From positions 1 through 11,006 of the forward strand of contig NZ_CALACG010000382.1 in NCBI RefSeq assembly GCF_937890585.1: DNA of 11,006 nucleotides, read 5' to 3'. A program made the translations under genes and the position numbers. The notes under the pieces are model-generated. The model ran no database searches, was not told the DNA's origin, and saw only the letters and a list, made by a program, of their open reading frames with translations. Below, piece by piece: positions 6,442-11,006 of the stretch. This stretch comes from an uncultured Campylobacter sp. (GTDB lineage: Bacteria > Campylobacterota > Campylobacteria > Campylobacterales > Campylobacteraceae). Position 1 is the first letter of the stretch, and each line of letters begins with the position of its first letter.

Positions 6442-9150
6442 ATGGATTTTGAGGACCAAATATTAAGAACTTGTGAAATTATAGATAAAAATCTTGCAAA
6501 TAATAACTTGTGTGATGAACGAGGATTCGTTAGTCAAGTTATCTTATCTCAGCTTAGAAATTTAGTAGAGTATATTTTTCAAAAAATTCACTCCGGCGAA
6601 GAAAAAATAGATACTAATGAGTATCAGCAGACAATTAATGAAAATGCTATTAAATACATCAAATCAAAGGGCGGAAATTTTACTTTTTTAATTCGTTTCC
6701 ATAATTTTTTAGATAAATCTGTCTCGCATTATACACTTACTGAAAATTCATCTGAACGTTTAATGCTTAAGTATTTTATGTATTTGGTAGAGTGTAAAAA
6801 TTTTTTAAGAGAGCGATATAAGATTGAAGTACTTAGAAATCTTGACAAATTCCCGCTTAATTTAGATAAGAAATTTATGGAATATTATGAAAAGATTGCA
6901 GAGAAACTAGAAAATCAGGGTATTTTAAATAATTATTATAAAGAAAACGGTGTTTACTACATAACAAAAATAAAGCCATTTATTGTAAAAGGACAAATGT
7001 ATTATGAAGTAACATTTGTTAATGCAGTAGATAATTTTAGTAAATTTGATAAACTAATTGCATTTTGTAAATTTAGAATTTTTGATAATTATGCTGTCAA
7101 TTTATGGATTCGTAATGAAAATATAGAAATTCTAAACAAATCACTGCAGGTAAAAATCATTGACAGTTGGGAAGTTTCTATTAGACCAGCTGAACTGCAA
7201 AATTTTGGTAAGATTTTTGAATGTAGTCAAAAAATAAATAGAACAAGCGAATATAAAGAATTAATGCAATTTTTGACACGGAAGAAAATTAGCTTAGTCG
7301 ATTTGATTGATGGCTATGATTACCAAGATATAAAAAGAAACATTATTTCTAAAGGACAAGTTTCGCATATTTTTGATATTTTAGATAAGGCAAAGGCAGT
7401 TACCGAAGATGGTAGAAATACAATTAGGTATTTACTACACAACTTACGTAATCAAGTAATAAAAAAGCAGCTTCCAAACAATGAAGATAGATGCTTGTCA
7501 AATTTGGAGTTAAATTCAAAATGCCTCCCATTTGAGCAAATGCCGTTTGCTACATCTTTAATAAATCACAATCCTAACTTTTATGATTTGTTAGAATGTA
7601 TAGATACAAGTGGAAGAGAACATGAATTATTTGCTAGAGCAGTAAAAAGTAGGATTGAAAATAGTGGAAGCCTGTTTGTTGATAAAAAGGAATTTAATTT
7701 CAACAATATAGATAATCTAAGATCTCAATTTAACTCAAAATTATGGACAGGAAACGAAAAGAATCCAAAAGGGCATACTGGTAGGAGAATTGAGGAATTT
7801 CAAAGTCACTTTTATATCAAAGAATATGTCGAAAAATCTATCGAAATTATTGATGGGCTTGACAAATTGACACAGAGCGGTATTCAAAACTACTCAAATT
7901 CTGCAGAAGAGTGGATAAAGAAAAATTCGACGCTAATTGATGATAAAGAAAAAGAAAATATTGTTATTAATCTATTTGAGAAATCAAAAGTCGCCTTGAT
8001 TTATGGCGCAGCCGGTACTGGCAAAACGACTTTAATCGATTACGTATCACAATTTTTTAAAGAAAATAGTAAAATATTTTTAGCCAATACAAATACTGCT
8101 GTAGATAATTTAAAAAGACGTATTACTGCGAGCCTAAATAGTGAATTTAAAACAGTCGCTAAATTAATAGCGGGTACAGACACAAAATGCGATGTTCTAA
8201 TTATCGATGAATGTAGTACAATAAGCAATGATGATATGCAAAAAGTACTCAATAAAGTAAAGTTTGAGCTCATTCTTTTAGTAGGAGACATATATCAGAT
8301 AGAAGCGATATCATTTGGCAATTGGTTTAAAACCGCTCAGAGTTTTCTTAATAAAGCAACTTTTACATTAGAAAAAACATATAGAACAAAAGACAAAAAA
8401 CTTTTAAAACTCTGGGGTGAAGTAAGAAGTTTTGGTGATTGTATTAGTGAAATTTTACAAAGAGAAAGCTATTCGCAAAAATTAGAAGATTTAAGTTTTG
8501 AAGCTAGTGATGATGAGATTGTTTTATGTCTTAATTACGATGGATTATATGGTATTAATAACCTAAATACTATTTTACAAGAAACCAATAAAGCAAAAGC
8601 TGTAGAATGGGGTCTTCATAGATATAAGATCGGCGATCCCATTTTGTTTAATGAGGTAGAAAGATTTAAACCGCTTATTTACAATAATATGAAAGGAAAA
8701 ATTGTTAATATTGAGCTTGCAGAAAAACGAATTTGGTTTAGCATCGAACTTGAAAAATCAATAACTGGACTAGATGCACAAAAGTATGATTTTGAGTTAT
8801 TGGAGAATAGCGATAAATCGGTGATAAAATTTTATGTTAATCAATACGGAACGGCTGATGAGGAGGGGAATCCTGAAAATAATGATGAAGAAACTATCGT
8901 GCCGTTCCATGTGGCATACGCCATTTCAATTCATAAAGCACAGGGCTTGGAATACAAAACCGTAAAAGTAGTAATAAGTAGCGAAGTTGATGAAATGATA
9001 ACGCATAATATTTTTTATACAGCAATAACCAGAGCGAAGGAAAATCTACAAATATATTGGTCGCCGGAAGTCGAAAAGAAAATTTTAGAAAGCTTTAAAA
9101 AAAGAAACAGCAATAAAGATATTGATTTTTTGCAGAAATTAAAGAAATAA
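6442..9150 (+). CDS. Large SF1 helicase with an uncharacterised N-terminal half; likely accessory or defence gene
   Basis: This encodes 902 residues with no signal peptide or membrane segment. The C-terminal half is a superfamily 1 (RecD/Pif1/UvrD-C2-like) helicase: Walker A GAAGTGKT at 522-529, Walker B with D589-E590 (DECST), motif III GDIYQ at 615-619, arginine motif TYRT at 646-649, motif V HKAQGLE at 831-837 and motif VI YTAITRAK at 859-866. All core residues are present, so ATPase activity is likely. Residues 1-140 look all-helical, about 165-265 beta-rich. A region from about 350 to 400 has conserved-looking PFATSLINHNP and REHELFAR. I do not recognise a nuclease or other catalytic motif there. 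The gene is far richer in A/T than its neighbours and stands alone between two terminators, suggesting horizontal acquisition. I have a general memory of similar long AAA/RecD-like proteins in bacterial accessory regions, unverified. DNA repair or plasmid maintenance are alternatives. Confidence 0.85.
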   Translation: MDFEDQILRTCEIIDKNLANNNLCDERGFVSQVILSQLRNLVEYIFQKIHSGEEKIDTNEYQQTINENAIKYIKSKGGNFTFLIRFHNFLDKSVSHYTLTENSSERLMLKYFMYLVECKNFLRERYKIEVLRNLDKFPLNLDKKFMEYYEKIAEKLENQGILNNYYKENGVYYITKIKPFIVKGQMYYEVTFVNAVDNFSKFDKLIAFCKFRIFDNYAVNLWIRNENIEILNKSLQVKIIDSWEVSIRPAELQNFGKIFECSQKINRTSEYKELMQFLTRKKISLVDLIDGYDYQDIKRNIISKGQVSHIFDILDKAKAVTEDGRNTIRYLLHNLRNQVIKKQLPNNEDRCLSNLELNSKCLPFEQMPFATSLINHNPNFYDLLECIDTSGREHELFARAVKSRIENSGSLFVDKKEFNFNNIDNLRSQFNSKLWTGNEKNPKGHTGRRIEEFQSHFYIKEYVEKSIEIIDGLDKLTQSGIQNYSNSAEEWIKKNSTLIDDKEKENIVINLFEKSKVALIYGAAGTGKTTLIDYVSQFFKENSKIFLANTNTAVDNLKRRITASLNSEFKTVAKLIAGTDTKCDVLIIDECSTISNDDMQKVLNKVKFELILLVGDIYQIEAISFGNWFKTAQSFLNKATFTLEKTYRTKDKKLLKLWGEVRSFGDCISEILQRESYSQKLEDLSFEASDDEIVLCLNYDGLYGINNLNTILQETNKAKAVEWGLHRYKIGDPILFNEVERFKPLIYNNMKGKIVNIELAEKRIWFSIELEKSITGLDAQKYDFELLENSDKSVIKFYVNQYGTADEEGNPENNDEETIVPFHVAYAISIHKAQGLEYKTVKVVISSEVDEMITHNIFYTAITRAKENLQIYWSPEVEKKILESFKKRNSNKDIDFLQKLKK

Positions 9151-9178
9151 AAGCCGCCCGCAAGACGGCTTAAATTTT
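9151..9178. terminator. Bidirectional terminator between convergent genes
   Basis: AAGCCG (9151-9156) pairs with CGGCTT (9166-9171) around a 9-nt loop. On the + strand it directly follows the helicase stop codon and runs into TAAATTTT. On the - strand it is followed by TTTTATTTCTTT, a better U-tract, and serves the second propeller gene, whose stop is at 9177-9179. Confidence 0.75.
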
Positions 9179-10061
9179 ATCTCTCGAAAATAAAAATTTT
9201 ATTCACACCGTCCTCTCTGGATGCGACGTAGAATTTGCCCTCTTTAATAGCGAGCGCATGGGCATCGCTCGTACCTTCAAAGCTATAAACCTCCACGATC
9301 TTTCTGCTACGTGGATCGAGCTTTAGGATACTTGAGTATTGCTTTGAGAGCAGATAAACAAACTCGCCTTGCGCATCCATTCCTGTGATATAGTAGTCAT
9401 TTATCTCCCTGCCCTCTTTTACGCCAAGACTCTCATCAAAGCTCGGAATAAATTCTGTAGACAAAAGGTTATCGCTATCACTAAAACTAGCAATACTCCA
9501 ACTTTGCTTTATGTCATCTGGCACGCTTGCTATAAAAAATTCGCCATAGAAGTCAGAGTGATCCCAAGAGAGGATATACTGCTGTTTTGCACGAACTGTG
9601 TAGTATCGGTCCTTAAAATCAAGGCTAAATTTATCATAGCCATCATGCAAATATCTCCACGCCTTATTTGCATCATCCTTGCTTTGATCTGGCATAAATT
9701 TGAAAAATTCATACGTTTTGTTATAGCTAATCAGCCCAAGAGAACCTTTAAAAAAGCTTGCACCAACCGTATCTTCCATCTGTATGATCCAATCAGGCGT
9801 GCTTCTTAGATAGCTTTTTATCTGATCTAAATTTTCATCCATAGAGTAAAGCTCAAATTTTAGTGTGCCGACCAAAAAACTTTTGCTCTCCTCATCATAG
9901 TCAAGACCTGTAACTGGATTGCTATTATTTAGTTTTAGCTCTATTTGTCCAGCTTTTTTTAGTGGAGTTAGATTTGTAACTGCACCATTTGCTGCATTTA
10001 GATCAAACTCTCCACCAAATGCCAAGCAAGTGCAAAGTGTTATTAAATTTAAAATTTTCAT
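9177..10061 (-). CDS. Secreted beta-propeller-like protein (copy 2)
   Basis: This 294-residue paralogue of the protein at 1014-1907 is collinear throughout. It has a Sec-type signal peptide (MKILNLITLCTCLAFGG). The signal contains two cysteines, but no proper lipobox, so I favour a soluble periplasmic protein. Shared landmarks include TGLDYDEESKSF near 51-62, VGAS then ISYNKT near 99-114, RAKQQYILSWD near 156-166 and YYITGMDAQGEFVYLLSK near 220-237. The repeated beta-rich units again suggest propeller blades. The mature part lacks cysteine, so a substrate-docking or structural role beside the membrane thiol oxidase is more likely than catalysis; this is inferred. It is the last gene of the right operon, with an overlapping terminator hairpin. 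Unlike copy 1, no molybdoenzyme follows it. Confidence 0.75.
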   Translation of the reverse strand: MKILNLITLCTCLAFGGEFDLNAANGAVTNLTPLKKAGQIELKLNNSNPVTGLDYDEESKSFLVGTLKFELYSMDENLDQIKSYLRSTPDWIIQMEDTVGASFFKGSLGLISYNKTYEFFKFMPDQSKDDANKAWRYLHDGYDKFSLDFKDRYYTVRAKQQYILSWDHSDFYGEFFIASVPDDIKQSWSIASFSDSDNLLSTEFIPSFDESLGVKEGREINDYYITGMDAQGEFVYLLSKQYSSILKLDPRSRKIVEVYSFEGTSDAHALAIKEGKFYVASREDGVNKIFIFER

Positions 10062-10066
10062 TCCAT

Positions 10067-10073
10067 ATCCTTA
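10067..10073 (-). promoter_or_regulatory. Stop-codon-embedded RBS coupling dsbI to the propeller gene (copy 2)
   Basis: Read on the - strand, TAAGGAT contains the dsbI stop codon and the Shine-Dalgarno site for the ATG at 10061. The arrangement matches the left copy, so the coupling has survived their divergence. Confidence 0.55.
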
Positions 10074-10787
10074 CTTTGGTAAATTTGGTAGTTTTGGATT
10101 CCAGCTTTCGCGAAAGTCTATCTCATGTTCATTCCAGTGATCAAGCTCCCAAAACCATTTAGAAGGATCAGCGCTCATGCGAGAAGGCGTAGCTGATGCT
10201 AGATATGGTGGTAGGCCAGCTGTTATAAAAGCTTGAATGCAGTTAAATGCCATAATGACCACAAAAACAGCCACAGCTATCTTTCCCAATAAGAAATTTG
10301 GTAAAACAACTCCGTATGCGTTTTCTTCGCTATTTTGCATGATCTTGCCAACATTTTTACCAAGCATCAAAATAACACCTAAAAAGATAATGACACAAAA
10401 GTGTACTACAACAACCCAAAACTGCGTATGAGCGCCTAAAATTTCAAGTCCAAAGCCTTGCTTTATATCAAGATATCCGCCGCCTGTGCCGTCTAGGCTG
10501 TAATGCAAAAAACCGTCGTAAAGCCCAAGGCACGCTAAAAAGAGGATTGTGACCAGATACCTAACCTTAAAGCCATAACGTACAACGATAAGCGCCATAA
10601 AAGAGATCGCCACCATGCAAAATCTCTCATGCCAACACATGATACAAGGGCTATCGCCCATGCCAAATCCAAGTATCAGACACGCAATGCCAACAGGAAG
10701 TGCGATCAACGCAATGGCAGCAGCTGCAAAGAGATTGAAAAATCTCTTTTCGTCATCACCCCAGCATGCAAATTTTTCATTATTCAT
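10071..10787 (-). CDS. dsbI: DsbB/DsbI-family membrane thiol oxidoreductase (copy 2)
   Basis: This 238-residue paralogue of the protein at 293-1003 has the same layout: five hydrophobic segments, the redox motif C48-I-M-C51 followed by W-H-E-R, and a periplasmic tail ending WNPKLPNLPK. The most conserved stretch is the loop after helix 3, where GGYLDIKQGFGLEILGAHTQ is identical in both copies; it lacks cysteine in both. Cysteines 36, 86, 131 and 183 match copy 1 and lie in helices, while C8 and C57 are particular to this copy. It should pass electrons from a periplasmic thiol oxidase to quinone. The start follows GGAGCAGGCA overlapping the dba stop, with a 9-nt gap as in copy 1. A separate propeller gene follows after 9 nt. 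The retained motif suggests it is active; a difference in partner specificity from copy 1 is possible but not shown. Confidence 0.88.
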   Translation of the reverse strand: MNNEKFACWGDDEKRFFNLFAAAAIALIALPVGIACLILGFGMGDSPCIMCWHERFCMVAISFMALIVVRYGFKVRYLVTILFLACLGLYDGFLHYSLDGTGGGYLDIKQGFGLEILGAHTQFWVVVVHFCVIIFLGVILMLGKNVGKIMQNSEENAYGVVLPNFLLGKIAVAVFVVIMAFNCIQAFITAGLPPYLASATPSRMSADPSKWFWELDHWNEHEIDFRESWNPKLPNLPK

Positions 10788-10793
10788 TGCCTG

Positions 10794-10799
10794 CTCCTA
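10794..10799 (-). promoter_or_regulatory. Stop-codon-embedded RBS coupling dba to dsbI (copy 2)
   Basis: On the - strand TAGGAG merges the dba stop codon (10797-10799) with the ribosome binding site of the dsbI ATG at 10787, as in the left copy. Confidence 0.58.
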
Positions 10800-10964
10800 A
10801 AAATTTCCCATTGGCAAAACGGCAAATTTATTTACCCATGCCATCATCACAATAAGCACAACCATTCCAGCAATACCAAACCCCATTACAGCCTGCTTTT
10901 TTTCCGGCCTAAACAATAAAAATAGACCAGCGATAAAAAACATCAAAACCATTAAAAATTCCAT
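10797..10964 (-). CDS. dba: Dba-like small two-helix membrane protein (copy 2)
   Basis: This 55-residue hydrophobic protein has exactly the length of copy 1, with two likely helices (about 3-18 and 27-44) separated by a charged turn (RPEKKQ). It begins MEFL and ends VLPMGNF, matching copy 1 at both ends while the helices have diverged. The start at 10964 is preceded by AAGGAT on the - strand. Position directly before dsbI, and the conserved ends, support Dba identity. The conserved C-terminal end may be the part that contacts DsbI, or may be kept because it overlaps the dsbI ribosome site region; both are inferences. Confidence 0.8.
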   Translation of the reverse strand: MEFLMVLMFFIAGLFLLFRPEKKQAVMGFGIAGMVVLIVMMAWVNKFAVLPMGNF

Positions 10965-11006
10965 TTTTTATCCTTTCTATGAAATTTAATATTTATTAAA
11001 ATATAC
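10965..11006 (-). promoter_or_regulatory. AT-rich leader of the right operon, cut by the window edge
   Basis: Only 42 bases upstream of dba copy 2 are visible. They hold the ribosome site and an inverted repeat TTTAATA-2 nt-TATTAAA (10985-11000). The string TTTAATAAATAT occurs here on the - strand and also in the left leader at 39-50, but at a different distance from the start codon. The promoter itself may lie outside the window. Confidence 0.25.

Larger units (their letters stand above)
9177..10964 (-). repeat. Right arm of the diverged inverted duplication (dba-dsbI-propeller)
   Basis: This is the counterpart of 116-1907 in opposite orientation: gene lengths 55, 238 and 294 residues here against 55, 236 and 297 there, with 9-nt junctions here against 9 and 10 nt. 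Confidence 0.65.

Noticed and set aside
6442..6700. HEPN RNase motif (R-x4-6-H) near the helicase N-terminus
   Set aside because: The helical segment with LRNLVEYIFQ resembles HEPN-like helices, but no arginine and histidine have the required spacing there.
9369..9809. 146-residue open frame on the + strand
   Set aside because: It lies wholly antisense to the second propeller gene, which has a signal peptide, a paralogue and a ribosome site. The + frame has no recognisable domain.
9990..10061. Lipoprotein signal in propeller copy 2
   Set aside because: Cysteines in LITLCTCLAFGG do not fit a lipobox: there is no small residue pair directly before a cysteine, and hydrophobic residues follow it. 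Copy 1 has no cysteine there.
10615..10919. Open frames on the + strand across the dsbI/dba copy 2 junction
   Set aside because: They are antisense to two recognised genes and have low-complexity translations without a domain.
1..11006. CRISPR arrays, tRNA/rRNA genes, insertion sequences, attachment sites
   Set aside because: I saw no regularly spaced repeats, cloverleaf or rRNA sequence, transposase frame or flanking direct repeats.

Overview
The window looks like part of the chromosome of a Campylobacter-type epsilonproteobacterium, probably outside the C. jejuni/coli group (C. concisus, showae and curvus are the sort I would test first). The reasons are the AT-leaning codon use, tight operons, a Dba/DsbI disulfide module of the Campylobacter type, and a DmsA-DmsB-TorD-NrfD respiratory operon. 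The species assignment is inference. No rRNA, tRNA, IS element or CRISPR array is visible.

Left block (116-6328, + strand): seven genes in a row, apparently one transcription unit. The first three are a small two-helix membrane protein (Dba-like), a DsbB-family membrane thiol oxidoreductase (DsbI-like) and a secreted beta-propeller-like protein. The next four encode a periplasmic molybdoenzyme: Tat-exported catalytic subunit, four-cluster ferredoxin subunit, TorD-like maturation chaperone and NrfD-like membrane anchor. Six of the seven genes' junctions are 9-11 nt with the ribosome binding site in or directly after the upstream stop codon. The exception is the 22-nt junction between propeller and molybdoenzyme, so two modules seem to have been joined there. 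A hairpin terminator ends the block at 6351-6376.

Centre (6442-9150, + strand): one large gene for a 902-residue protein with a roughly 500-residue N-terminal region of unknown function and a C-terminal SF1 (RecD/UvrD-like) helicase. It is much more AT-rich than its neighbours, has its own likely promoter, and lies alone between two terminators. It looks like acquired accessory cargo, plausibly a single-gene defence or DNA-processing factor.

Right block (9177-10964, - strand): a second, diverged copy of dba-dsbI-propeller, pointing towards the first. A hairpin at 9151-9171 serves as a bidirectional terminator between it and the helicase gene. The two disulfide modules therefore form a diverged inverted duplication of about 1.8 kb around the respiratory operon and the helicase. 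Only the left copy is linked to the molybdoenzyme.

Likely joint function: electrons pass between the menaquinone pool and a periplasmic substrate through NrfD, the ferredoxin and the molybdenum subunit, while the DsbI-type proteins and their secreted propellers act in periplasmic thiol oxidation. The link between the two processes is inferred from operon structure only.
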